A stretch of 64,000 nt of DNA from an uncultured Prevotellaceae bacterium (GCA_900315455.1 OMZE01000001.1:124001-188000), one strand, 5' to 3'. Numbered from the stretch's first letter, positions 17,995 through 25,751 are shown. Numbers and translations: made by a program. Notes: generated by a model from the letters alone, not told the origin.

Positions 17995-18483
17995 TTAACT
18001 GAAATAGGCATTCACGAATTTTCTGTCAAGGTCTTCCTCATCAAAATTGTTTTGGTACAAATCTTCAAGACCTGTAGCAGGGAAGAAGCTGGCACATTCC
18101 AGGATGGCTGCGAAAGTATATGCTGTTGGCAACGTATGTGGAATGAACAGGATGAGAATTGTAACCAAGGCGAGTGCCATGTATGAATATTTGTTCCTTC
18201 TGATGGAGAGAAGCAATCTGACGCTGTTCTTGGTCGAGAGCAGGAAGAACATGAAGAGTGTTGAGAGCATGATGCCCATATCATTGGGGAAAACTGCATA
18301 GTAAGATAGGTGGAAGAAAATGACGACTAGGGCCAACAAGTTGGCAGTCATTTTCAAGCTGTTATTATCAAATGCAAGACGGTACCAGATTGCCACTATT
18401 CCTGGCCTGTCTTTCTTGTATAGGAAGATGGGCAGTAATATCAGCAAAAGAGGAAAGAGAAAGAATAAGATTTTTGTTGTCAT
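17995..18483 (-). CDS. Predicted inner membrane protein (162 aa)
   Basis: The start is taken at the ATG at 18483 (MTTKILFFLFPLLLILLPIFL), which gives a first membrane helix immediately; a start at 18549 would overlap the upstream gene more. About five hydrophobic segments are visible, including ANLLALVVIFFHLSYYAVF, GIMLSTLFMFFLL and YMALALVTILILFI. A short acidic cytoplasmic-type tail follows. No family is recognised. Confidence 0.65.
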   Translation of the reverse strand: MTTKILFFLFPLLLILLPIFLYKKDRPGIVAIWYRLAFDNNSLKMTANLLALVVIFFHLSYYAVFPNDMGIMLSTLFMFFLLSTKNSVRLLLSIRRNKYSYMALALVTILILFIPHTLPTAYTFAAILECASFFPATGLEDLYQNNFDEEDLDRKFVNAYFS

Positions 18484-18523
18484 AGGTGATGGGGTAATAT
18501 TGGATAATTGAGGCAAAATGGAA

Positions 18524-18907
18524 TCAGTTGTTCTCCAAGTAGATGTCATAGGAAGTCACCACCAGCTTCAGTTTCAAAGCCTGGAATGATGCTCTGCGGA
18601 TAATCATTTCGATGTCAAACAGGGTCGGTTCGCAGTTGTCAATCCGCTGTGCAAACTCCTTGTCCCTGCGTCCTATCTTCTTGATGATCTTGTCAATGTC
18701 ATTCTCATAGATGTTCCACTTGTTTCTGCTGACATAGTGCTTGGGCCTGTTAACCAACATGATATTGAGGACAAGGCACGTCGACTTGACAAGGCGGTTG
18801 CCTTGTTGTGTGATGTACTGCCTTTTCACCCTTGGTATGACAGCATGGTACTTAGTGCTGTTGGAGTTGATGATGTCCGCAATCCTGTACAGTAGTTCTG
18901 TCTTCAT
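18524..18907 (-). CDS. Unknown 127-aa basic protein
   Basis: A basic helical protein (PRVKRQYITQQGNRLVK; NDIDKIIKKIGRRDKEF). No domain recognised. It is part of a minus-strand run of element genes from the lipoprotein at 20457 down to the relaxase region, with short gaps that suggest one operon. Confidence 0.6.
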   Translation of the reverse strand: MKTELLYRIADIINSNSTKYHAVIPRVKRQYITQQGNRLVKSTCLVLNIMLVNRPKHYVSRNKWNIYENDIDKIIKKIGRRDKEFAQRIDNCEPTLFDIEMIIRRASFQALKLKLVVTSYDIYLENN

Positions 18908-18939
18908 GTCAACAAAAGAGTTAATCTGTATGTCTGATG

Positions 18940-19395
18940 TCAGCCCAGTGTGCAGAAATGGCTCAGTACGTCCCAGTTTTGCATGGCCTGAATAAAGTCG
19001 AATTTGTCGGTATGAGCCGCCAGGTCTGACTCCAACTCGCTTTCCATTGTGTCAAGCGAGTCGTAGATAGAGATGGTCAAGTCGCTGACCATTCCTCGGT
19101 TGTCTGAGACCAGGTTGAACTTGAACATATTGCGGCCAGACTTCGGGCTTGTGAAGAAACAGCAGTGATGAACCTTGCTGTTGTTCTTGTCGGTGCCGTG
19201 ATACAACAATGCCAGTTCCATGTCATCTTCGAGCAGTTCCATTACAAAGCCGATAGGGAATGGCTCTTCCAACGTGTAATACAGGATGGCGTATTCGTCA
19301 GTGATGTCGGTCTCTTCAGGGGAAGAGTCGCCGAGAAGCTTAGGCAGCATGAGAGGTGCCAAGGCCATGAATTTGGTTATTTCTTCTTTAATCAT
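18940..19395 (-). CDS. Unknown 151-aa acidic protein
   Basis: An acidic protein with a compact beta-rich middle (EYAILYYTLEEPFPIGFVMEL, LALLYHGTDKNNSKVHHCCFF) and acidic helices near the end (LDTMESELESDLAAH). It has no signal peptide or membrane segment. No family is recognised. It starts 12 bases after the stop of the lipoprotein gene, which suggests co-transcription. Confidence 0.6.
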   Translation of the reverse strand: MIKEEITKFMALAPLMLPKLLGDSSPEETDITDEYAILYYTLEEPFPIGFVMELLEDDMELALLYHGTDKNNSKVHHCCFFTSPKSGRNMFKFNLVSDNRGMVSDLTISIYDSLDTMESELESDLAAHTDKFDFIQAMQNWDVLSHFCTLG

Positions 19396-19407
19396 ATTTT
19401 GGACAAT

Positions 19408-20457
19408 TTATAGAGTTAGTATATACATTTTCAAAAGTTGCTGGGGGAGAAGATAGTTCAAAGCCCTCTGGTCGATGTTGAATGTCCGGGCAAACTTGAC
19501 GGATTTCGGCAGCTGGGACATGATGTAGCTGAAATGACCGTGGTCATTAGGTGTCAGCATGACGATGGATAGCTGGTCGATGCTGATGAACGGTTGGATG
19601 ATCATCCATAGATAGGCATTCCCCTGTTCTTTGCTTTTCATCTGCTGCTTGTTGATGTCTGTTATGCAGACCGTGGAGTTCTGCAGCAGTCGCCTGACGG
19701 TTCTCATCGACATGTATATCACGGCTTCCCTTGCAGGAATTTTACCGTTCTTTGCCGCGATGAAGATTTCACGACATATCGTCTCTGTGTCCATCGTGAT
19801 GTCTGACAGGGGTTCGTTGTCCATTTCGTAGAGCCGTGACAGAAAAGAGCGGAAGAGGATGTCTTCCTTGGCGATATAGTCGAGCATTGCCGCCTTGTTA
19901 TGAATGCCCTTCGACTTCACGTCTTTGAGGAAAGCACGGTATCTAGACAGTATGTTTGATTTGCTTTCCTCTTCTATCTGTATGCTGTCAAGAGCAAGGA
20001 AAAAGGGTGCGGCATCATTGACAGCTTGATGAAGTTCCTGGTCGTCATGGAAGACCGATGACTGTTCCTTTATCTTCAGGACATCCTCGTATGAATACCT
20101 CCAGGTCTCGGTCAGCCTTATCAGCTCAAAACGCACGGAGTCGTGTATGGAGGCATAGTAATTGGCGCAGTGGATGTTCTTGATGAAGGTAGAGTCTTTC
20201 ATCAGATAGTGGTAAACGGTATCAGCCATTTCCTTCCAGTTATTCAGCTCTTTGCAGAACTCGTTGGTGTTGGACTTGGTGACAACCTTAATTGAGTTAA
20301 GATATTCCTGATAGGCCATAAGGGCATCTTCAGGAGACTTGAAGTCGAGTTTGTCATTATCGGAGCATGATGAGCAAACGAACAGAATGAAGGCTGTCAA
20401 CAATAGTGGCAGCTTAAAGCATTTGTCATGCTTTGATGAAAAAGTATTTTTTCTCAT
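19408..20457 (-). CDS. Predicted lipoprotein (349 aa), unknown function
   Basis: The N-terminus has basic residues, a hydrophobic stretch (LPLLLTAFILFVC) and a lipobox-like SSCSDND, so Cys about residue 32 would be lipidated. The mature part is helical and carries a DALMAYQEYLNSI segment near the start. No family is recognised. It is the first gene of the minus-strand run and has a -7 element at 20491-20498 overlapped upstream by a copy of the 12-mer GCTCAAAATATT, suggesting it is regulated. Confidence 0.7.
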   Translation of the reverse strand: MRKNTFSSKHDKCFKLPLLLTAFILFVCSSCSDNDKLDFKSPEDALMAYQEYLNSIKVVTKSNTNEFCKELNNWKEMADTVYHYLMKDSTFIKNIHCANYYASIHDSVRFELIRLTETWRYSYEDVLKIKEQSSVFHDDQELHQAVNDAAPFFLALDSIQIEEESKSNILSRYRAFLKDVKSKGIHNKAAMLDYIAKEDILFRSFLSRLYEMDNEPLSDITMDTETICREIFIAAKNGKIPAREAVIYMSMRTVRRLLQNSTVCITDINKQQMKSKEQGNAYLWMIIQPFISIDQLSIVMLTPNDHGHFSYIMSQLPKSVKFARTFNIDQRALNYLLPQQLLKMYILTL

Positions 20458-20490
20458 AGATGATATGGACAGGAGTTATTTTTCAGATTG

Positions 20491-20519
20491 CAAAGATATG
20501 ACATTTTGCTCAAAATATT
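20491..20519 (-). promoter_or_regulatory. Promoter of the lipoprotein operon with candidate operator
   Basis: The minus strand reads TATCTTTG (20491-20498), 34 bases before the start codon. Copy 1 of the 12-mer GCTCAAAATATT (20508-20519) lies 9 bases upstream of it, where a regulator could block or contact polymerase. Confidence 0.5.
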
Positions 20520-20646
20520 AAAACTATTGCCCATTATTTTAATATTTGGTATCATTTAATTGTAAAGTAGAACCAAATAGAACCAATATATCAACAAATC
20601 TGTGTTAAAGTTAGTAAAATATTGTGTTTATAGGAGATTCAAGGAC

Positions 20647-20654
20647 TATCTTTG
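20647..20654 (+). promoter_or_regulatory. -7 element (TATCTTTG) of the resolvase-like regulator gene
   Basis: TATCTTTG matches TAnnTTTG, 30 bases upstream of the ATG at 20684. A TTGTGTTT stretch at 20622-20629 may serve as the -33 region, at slightly short spacing. Confidence 0.55.
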
Positions 20655-20683
20655 CAGATGATTTCAGGTGAATAATCAGCAAT

Positions 20684-21292
20684 ATGAAACATATAGGATA
20701 TATAAATAATGCTCAAAATATTGATATAGTCAATAGAGGTTTGCCTCTATTGAAGCAGCACCAGTGCCAAACTATCTACATCGAGGATATGGAGGACAAG
20801 GAACGGCTGGCATGGAAGCGTTTCGTCTCAGAACTTGGGGAAGGTGATGTCGCCGTCCTCCTGTCGTTTAATAACGCTTTCAAAAGCTTCAATGAACTGA
20901 TGTTTTTCCTTAAACTGTGTTCCGGAAAGCGAGTCAGAATCATCTCGGTCCAAGACGCTTTGGACTCTTCCGATGAGCTGTTTCCCCATCAAGGAACACG
21001 GTGCATCTTGTCGGTCTTAGCCGGATTGTCAACAAAGAACGCGGAGGAGTATGATGACTTCGAGGCAGAGCTGATTTCCGAAAAACGTCAGGAAAAGAAG
21101 CTGAAGAAGTACAGGATGGTCATCAATATGTACAATGCCGGGTACAGTATCAGGGAAATCATGTCGAAGACCGGCTATCGTGGAAAGAGCAATATCTACA
21201 GGGTTCTCCATATGTACAATGTGGAACTGGGGTACCCGACGATGGTACGGACAAGACCATTTGAAGGAAATGTCATCCAACGAAACCTTTGA
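20684..21292 (+). CDS. Serine-resolvase-like protein with HTH, apparently catalytically inactive
   Basis: A 202-aa protein shaped like a small serine recombinase: an N-terminal resolvase-type domain (GYINNAQNIDIVNRGLPLL, QTIYIEDME, LGEGDVAVLLSFNNAFKSFNELMFFLKL, RVRIISVQDALDSSDE) and a C-terminal HTH (MYNAGYSIREIMSKTGYRGKSNIYRVL). Where active resolvases have the YxRVS motif with catalytic Arg and Ser, this has YINNA. Where they have LDRLGRS it has FNNAFKS. The nucleophile and key Arg residues therefore seem lost. It is better read as a DNA-binding regulator or architectural protein than as a recombinase. It has its own promoter and leads the topoisomerase operon. Confidence 0.72.
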   Translation: MKHIGYINNAQNIDIVNRGLPLLKQHQCQTIYIEDMEDKERLAWKRFVSELGEGDVAVLLSFNNAFKSFNELMFFLKLCSGKRVRIISVQDALDSSDELFPHQGTRCILSVLAGLSTKNAEEYDDFEAELISEKRQEKKLKKYRMVINMYNAGYSIREIMSKTGYRGKSNIYRVLHMYNVELGYPTMVRTRPFEGNVIQRNL

Positions 21293-21304
21293 AACATCAG
21301 TCGG

Positions 21305-21553
21305 ATGAAAAAAAACAAGTATAGCAGCAAAGGTTTTTACGCCTTCACTTTCTCTCTCCTGATGATTGGCGCAATCATTACAGGAATAGGATTAGCCGTT
21401 TTGTTTTCCGGCCATGTCTTGTCAGCCCATGCACAGTTTCGTCTATGGGTGGTCATCATTACCTTTTTCTTCATTGCCGTATTCTCTTTGATACGGCTCA
21501 TCATAGATATTGCAACCATCATCATCAACTATCTTAAAAAGAAAAAGCCATGA
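21305..21553 (+). CDS. Small two-helix membrane protein (82 aa)
   Basis: Two hydrophobic helices (FTFSLLMIGAIITGIGLAVLF and VVIITFFFIAVFSLIRLIIDI) with a short loop, and Lys-rich ends. No family recognised. Its stop overlaps the topoisomerase start by 4 bases (ATGA), indicating translational coupling. Confidence 0.7.
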   Translation: MKKNKYSSKGFYAFTFSLLMIGAIITGIGLAVLFSGHVLSAHAQFRLWVVIITFFFIAVFSLIRLIIDIATIIINYLKKKKP

Positions 21554-23676
21554 CAGTATATATTGCAGAAAAGCCAGATATCGCATCGGCGATTGCTTCC
21601 TACTTGTGGAACGATTATCCTGCTTGCAGGAACAAGTATTGCTACCAGAAAGGTGATGTCATCGTGACATGGGCATACGGCCATATTCTGATGACTGCCA
21701 TGCCGGAGGCATACGGCAAGGAATATGCGGATTTCAGCAAGTACCCCATATTTCCCACAGCATGGAAGAAAAACCCTTCTCCTTCGACCAAGGAACAGTT
21801 TGAGTACATCCGCTCTGTATTGAAGAAGGCCGATGTCGTTGTAAACGGCGGTGACCCGGACAGGGAAGGCCAACTGCTCATCGACGAGATACTGGAGTAT
21901 GTCAGCTATAAAGGTGAAGTGCGACGCATACTCATCAACGCCAAAGACCCCGACAGCATGAAGAGGGCTTTCGACGGCATAGTACCGAATGAGAAGTTCC
22001 GTCCTCTTTATCATGCAGGGATGGCAAGGGAGCGGGCCGACTGGTTGGTGGGCATCAACCTTTCAAGGGTGTACACCATGAGTGCCAGGGCAGGTGGCAG
22101 GGGAAGTGTATGGAGAGTAGGGAGGGTGAAGATTCCCACGCTTGCTCTTGTTGTCAATCGTGAAAAGGAGATTCTTGACTTCCACTCCATAGAGTATTAT
22201 GAGTTGGACGGCAAGTTCTCCAAGGGTGGCATCCCGTTTACGGCCATCCTGAAGCCTGGGGAAGACGCACCTACTGACAGCGAGGGGCGTATTATAGAAC
22301 GTAAATACTTGGAACAGATACAGAATGAAGTCAAGAATAAACCAGCGAGAGTCACACTCAGTGAAAGGAAAAGTCAGATGGAGAATGCACCGTTGCCTTA
22401 TTCCCTCGACACCTTGCAGGTGGAAGCCAACAAACGTTATGGCATGTCGCCGTCGAGCGTGCTTGCCAAGGTGCAGTCTCTGTATGAGAAGAAATACGTG
22501 AGTTACCCCCGTTCCGATTGCAACTATATTCCGACCAGCCAGCATGAGGATGGTAGGAGAATTTTGCGGTCGCTCGCAGACTATGGGTTAGGAGCTGCCG
22601 CAGAAGCCGATGCCGGATTGAAGGGCAGGTGTTTCAATGACGGCAAGGTAAGCGCTCACCATGCCATCATCCCGACGGGCATTGTCCCCAAGGGACTTGA
22701 CGAGTGGGAGCGCAAGGTCTATGACATGATTGCCGTCAGGTATATCGAGCAGTTCTATCCACCATGCAAATATGACACTGTGAAGTATGAGATAGAATCG
22801 CAAGGCCATGTCTTTGCAGGGAACGGCAAAGCTGTGGTCAGTCCAGGATGGCGCAGTGTCGTTATACAAGAAGACAAGGATGATGAGGTAAAGGAGGTTC
22901 CCAACCTCGTTGTAGGGGACGTTTTTCCCATACCTATATATATTATAGAGACCAAGAAGACGAAGCCGCCGAAGAGGTTCACGGAAGGGTCGCTACTGGC
23001 GGCCATGACCAACATCTGGAGGTTTGTCAGTCCTGACAATCCCAACAGGGAGAAACTGAAGGAGTGCAAGGGCATCGGAACGCCTGCAACTCGTGACAGC
23101 ATCATTTCTGATTTGCTCGCCACCACGTTGGGAAAGTCTCATTCCTTTCCCTGCATTCAGAAAAAAGGGAAGGAACTTGTTCCTACCGATTTTGGCACGG
23201 CAATGATCGAGAACATCCACGAGTCATTGACGAAGCCAGATCTTACAGCAATCATGGAGTACAACCTTTCTGCCATCGCTGATGGGAAGATGGAGTTGGA
23301 TGACTTTATGAAACAGACGGAGGCGATGGTTCGGGAAAACATCAGGTATGCTGAGGAATCTGCTCCTCAGTCAGCATCTTTCTTGATGTCAAGTGATGGT
23401 CAGGAAGTTCCCCCAAGGGAATGTCCTGTCTGCCACCGTGAAACGCTTGTGCGCAAGTATTCTCCGAAGACGAAGAAGCATTTCTGGGTCTGCCAGGAGG
23501 AGTCTTGCGTACATCCGGCCACAGATAAGCCCGTCTTCTATGAGGACTACCGAAAGAAGCCGGTGATTAAGCTTTGTCCACAGTGTGGGCTTCCTTTGAA
23601 CAACGTGTACAGTAAGAAGAAAAAGCAGTCGTACTGGTTTTGTCCGAAATGCAATGAGTTCAAAACCATAAAGTGA
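21550..23676 (+). CDS. topB: DNA topoisomerase III
   Basis: A 708-aa type IA topoisomerase. The TOPRIM domain carries the conserved Glu in YIAEKPD and the DxDxE-type motif GGDPDREGQLL (about residues 100-112). The active-site tyrosine is Tyr319 in KKYVSYPRSDCNY. Other family blocks are GVVKIPTLALV-like GRVKIPTLALV, TPATRDSII, and AHHAIIPTG. The end carries two Cys-rich zinc ribbons (CPVCHRE...CQEESC and CPQCGLP...CPKC). Conjugative elements of Bacteroidales often carry their own TopB, which can decatenate or process DNA during transfer. It is the last gene of the operon begun at 20684. Confidence 0.95.
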   Translation: MTVYIAEKPDIASAIASYLWNDYPACRNKYCYQKGDVIVTWAYGHILMTAMPEAYGKEYADFSKYPIFPTAWKKNPSPSTKEQFEYIRSVLKKADVVVNGGDPDREGQLLIDEILEYVSYKGEVRRILINAKDPDSMKRAFDGIVPNEKFRPLYHAGMARERADWLVGINLSRVYTMSARAGGRGSVWRVGRVKIPTLALVVNREKEILDFHSIEYYELDGKFSKGGIPFTAILKPGEDAPTDSEGRIIERKYLEQIQNEVKNKPARVTLSERKSQMENAPLPYSLDTLQVEANKRYGMSPSSVLAKVQSLYEKKYVSYPRSDCNYIPTSQHEDGRRILRSLADYGLGAAAEADAGLKGRCFNDGKVSAHHAIIPTGIVPKGLDEWERKVYDMIAVRYIEQFYPPCKYDTVKYEIESQGHVFAGNGKAVVSPGWRSVVIQEDKDDEVKEVPNLVVGDVFPIPIYIIETKKTKPPKRFTEGSLLAAMTNIWRFVSPDNPNREKLKECKGIGTPATRDSIISDLLATTLGKSHSFPCIQKKGKELVPTDFGTAMIENIHESLTKPDLTAIMEYNLSAIADGKMELDDFMKQTEAMVRENIRYAEESAPQSASFLMSSDGQEVPPRECPVCHRETLVRKYSPKTKKHFWVCQEESCVHPATDKPVFYEDYRKKPVIKLCPQCGLPLNNVYSKKKKQSYWFCPKCNEFKTIK

Positions 23677-23720
23677 GTAATACGAAAAATACGAGTAATA
23701 CCAGAAATACGAGCAATACA
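23676..23720. repeat. Degenerate 9-bp tandem repeat after topB
   Basis: Five 9-bp units with plus-strand consensus AGNAATACG start at the topB stop codon. They belong to the same family as the repeat at 15858-15902 of this element. Confidence 0.75.
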
Positions 23721-23767
23721 GACAATGTGAAAGAATTATATTTCATGCGATAATTTGGTAAAGCGAG

Positions 23768-23800
23768 CAGGAGTGGCCTTTGGTAGGTAGCTCCTGTTTT
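23768..23800 (+). terminator. Terminator of the topB operon
   Basis: CAGGAG (23768-23773) pairs with CTCCTG (23791-23796), followed by TTTTT. It sits in the 120-base gap between topB and the convergent 141-aa gene. Confidence 0.6.
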
Positions 23801-24225
23801 TATTTCTTATAGAGGCATTTCCCTTTCCTGTAATCATTTGGAGACAACCTTCTTTTGTCATCAAATGCGGTTTTATATTTTTCCACTTCCCATTCCCATA
23901 CTTCTTGCATTACATAATTCTTGTCATACAGAATCCAGATCAGTTTATCCCATTCATAATTGGAAGCCTTTGGCACCATAGTCACAAAACTTCCTGGCTT
24001 ACCACTAGGACGATTACCTTTTACCTGATATCTTATATTTTTATATACAAAATCAGAACCTTTGCTTACTGCAGTTTTGTCTTGCATATAATCAGAATAC
24101 TCACTTTCAGACATTCCAACTAACATAGCTGCGTCATATTCAGAAACAGCTGTAGTAATCTGTGGAGCAACCCCAAATTTTGCCTGCCATTCCAAAGCCA
24201 CTTGAATAAGTTTGTCTCTTAGCAT
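23800..24225 (-). CDS. Unknown 141-aa protein, possibly PD-(D/E)XK nuclease-like
   Basis: The sequence has an N-terminal helix (LIQVALEWQAKFGVAPQITTA), SEYDAAMLVGMSESEY, then GSDFVYKNIRYQVKGNRPSGKPGSF followed by NYEWDKLIWILYD. The spacing of Asp, then a strand ending in QVK, resembles the D...(E/Q)xK core of restriction-type nucleases; this is a weak structural guess. It has its own -7 element (TACTTTTG) on the minus strand at 24265-24272. Cargo of this kind often has a defence role, but nothing proves it here. Confidence 0.6.
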   Translation of the reverse strand: MLRDKLIQVALEWQAKFGVAPQITTAVSEYDAAMLVGMSESEYSDYMQDKTAVSKGSDFVYKNIRYQVKGNRPSGKPGSFVTMVPKASNYEWDKLIWILYDKNYVMQEVWEWEVEKYKTAFDDKRRLSPNDYRKGKCLYKK

Positions 24226-24264
24226 TTTGTAGTTTCATTATATTGTTCAATTCATTCATGCATG

Positions 24265-24272
24265 CAAAAGTA
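24265..24272 (-). promoter_or_regulatory. -7 element (TACTTTTG) for the 141-aa gene
   Basis: Matches TAnnTTTG on the minus strand, about 40 bases upstream of the start at 24225. No clear -33 TTTG is seen. Confidence 0.45.
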
Positions 24273-24356
24273 AACATTCAGGTCAACAGGTGCAAGTTTT
24301 TTATAAAATTGTATGAAATATTCTTGTGAGATGTGGATTGTATACAATGATTAGAA

Positions 24357-24455
24357 TGTAGCGAAATATATCCAGATACGCCAAATGTAGCAAGCGTCAA
24401 ATATTTTATAATCAGCAATATAAAACAATTGACAACACCTTGCTACATCGCTACA
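24357..24455. repeat. Nested inverted repeat of TGTAGC half-sites
   Basis: Outer arms TGTAGCGA (24357-24364) and TCGCTACA (24448-24455) and inner arms TGTAGCAAG (24386-24394) and CTTGCTACA (24439-24447) are all perfectly complementary, with AT-rich DNA between. The order allows a cruciform or a pair of regulator dimers. It lies in a 550-base stretch without genes. Confidence 0.8.
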
Positions 24456-24514
24456 AAGTAAAAAGGTTATCTCATATACGATATATGGCAATAATGAAAA
24501 AAAGAGGGTGGGTC

Positions 24515-24746
24515 GATGCCGTCAATGGTACTGCGGCGAATCTACCTGCTTGACATAGCAACTTGTTTGCGGTGACTTGTAGGTGTCATCGAAAAAGAAG
24601 CTCCGTGATATATGTACGGAAAAGAGAAGGTGTGTCTGATACAGACTTGCCTTCTCCCGTGCATACATTACAGAGCTTCTCGATGACTCCTACAGGGCAA
24701 TGGAGAGCAAGTAAAGATTCGGTAAGCTCAATACCATTGGCGCATC
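24515..24746. other. Highly base-paired 232-nt unit (structured RNA or MITE-like element)
   Basis: The outer stem pairs GATGCcGTCAATGGTA (24515-24530) with TACCATTGGCGCATC (24732-24746). Inside it CGAATC (24537-24542) pairs with GATTCG (24716-24721). A near-continuous hairpin then spans 24578-24694: TGTAGG/CCTACA, GTCATCGA/TCGATGAC, GAAGCTC/GAGCTTC, GAGAAGG/CCTTCTC and GTCTG/CAGAC with a 3-base tip. GGGTGGG occurs directly on both sides (24506-24512 and 24748-24754), as a target-site duplication would. No reading frame inside is convincing, and no known RNA family is recognised. The nearest gene (24780, minus strand) ends 34 bases away. Confidence 0.75.
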
Positions 24747-24779
24747 TGGGTGGGAATAATTAGAAGGGGATGGTGATTG

Positions 24780-25562
24780 TTACGAGTTAAACTCGTGGCT
24801 GCTTTTGGGAGGGATGTCCAATTTGATTTGGCAACAGCCTTGTTGCCGAAGGTTTCTGCGTATGGATGGCAGGTCGGAGTCCCTGAATTCATGGGGGAAC
24901 GACTGTTTGATGAACAAGGCTCTCTGTTCTCCTGTCCATTTGAAACGTTCACCAATATTCCAGGCAAGATGACGAAGGTCTAAAGTTGTGAGTTTTCCGT
25001 TAGTGATAGTAGGTGTAAGCTGTTCTTTTGTGCATATTTGCCATTTTCTTATATTACAGCAAAGTATTTCTATGTCTTCAACTCTCATAAATGGTGCCAT
25101 TGTGTTCTCAACATAAACAAGGACAGCTTTTAAGATAGTTTCACGCTTCAGTGTCTGTTCTGCAAGATGCTTTTCGCGAATAACCTGAAGTTTGCCTTCC
25201 TTTTCCTGAAAATTCTGAGGGTCGGATGTGGTCGATGAAATTCCGTCCACAGATGCTGATGGGTGAGGAGTGTTGGTTACAACAGGTAGTAGCTTCTGTT
25301 TCCTTGGGGGTGTGGGCTGCTCGATTTTAGTTTTGCCCATTTCATAGCTTAACAGGATCATCTTAATTAATACAATAAATGCAGAAATGATCCATACCAC
25401 GGGGAGGTACGACAAAAAGGAATGAATATTATTAGTCATCCATTCAACGGATTGTTGAATCATTATACGGAACTGAAACCAGTCGAACAAACTGGCAATA
25501 TATAAACATAGAATGGCTACGCCAATAATAATGCATATGATAGTTTTTATTTTGTTGTTCAT
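24780..25562 (-). CDS. Membrane-anchored protein of unknown function (260 aa)
   Basis: The start is at 25562 (MNNKIKTIICIIIGVAILCLY). Two N-terminal membrane helices (residues about 5-25 and 50-72) are followed by a Pro/Ser-rich linker and a soluble domain of about 110 residues: AVLVYVENTMAPFMRVEDIEIL, LTTLDLRHLAWNIGERFKW, GEQRALFIKQSFPHEFRD. The domain seems conserved in style but I cannot name it. It has its own promoter (25595-25602) and copies 3 and 4 of the 12-mer lie around that promoter. Position next to the integration module suggests an element-specific regulatory or transfer role, unproven. Confidence 0.65.
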   Translation of the reverse strand: MNNKIKTIICIIIGVAILCLYIASLFDWFQFRIMIQQSVEWMTNNIHSFLSYLPVVWIISAFIVLIKMILLSYEMGKTKIEQPTPPRKQKLLPVVTNTPHPSASVDGISSTTSDPQNFQEKEGKLQVIREKHLAEQTLKRETILKAVLVYVENTMAPFMRVEDIEILCCNIRKWQICTKEQLTPTITNGKLTTLDLRHLAWNIGERFKWTGEQRALFIKQSFPHEFRDSDLPSIRRNLRQQGCCQIKLDIPPKSSHEFNS

Positions 25563-25581
25563 ATTTACTGTTATAAGGTAC

Positions 25582-25602
25582 AATATTTTGAGCGCAAAGT
25601 TA
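25582..25602 (-). promoter_or_regulatory. Promoter of the 260-aa gene with 12-mer at the transcription start
   Basis: The minus strand reads TAACTTTG at 25595-25602. The reverse complement of GCTCAAAATATT (25582-25593) directly follows it, so a bound protein would cover the start of transcription. Confidence 0.5.
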
Positions 25603-25697
25603 TAAATTAAATTGTAAATAACACTAAATATTCCTAATAAATAAAAGAAAATTTGATATTTAACAAAATAATATAAATATCAATATTTTGAGCAAAA

Positions 25698-25731
25698 CAA
25701 AAGAAAAGTGCTGAAATTTTATTCAGCACTT
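25698..25731 (-). terminator. Terminator after the excisionase gene
   Basis: AAGTGCTGAA (25706-25715) pairs perfectly with TTCAGCACTT (25722-25731). On the minus strand it is followed by TTTTCTTTTG, a usable U-rich tract, 21 bases after the stop codon. Confidence 0.75.
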
Positions 25732-25751
25732 GACGATATAAAAAGTCCCAA

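Noticed and set aside
24515..24746. Retron, integron attC site or group II intron
   Set aside because: No reverse transcriptase lies nearby, no GTTRRRY/RYYYAAC ends are seen, and no domain V-like hairpin is recognised.
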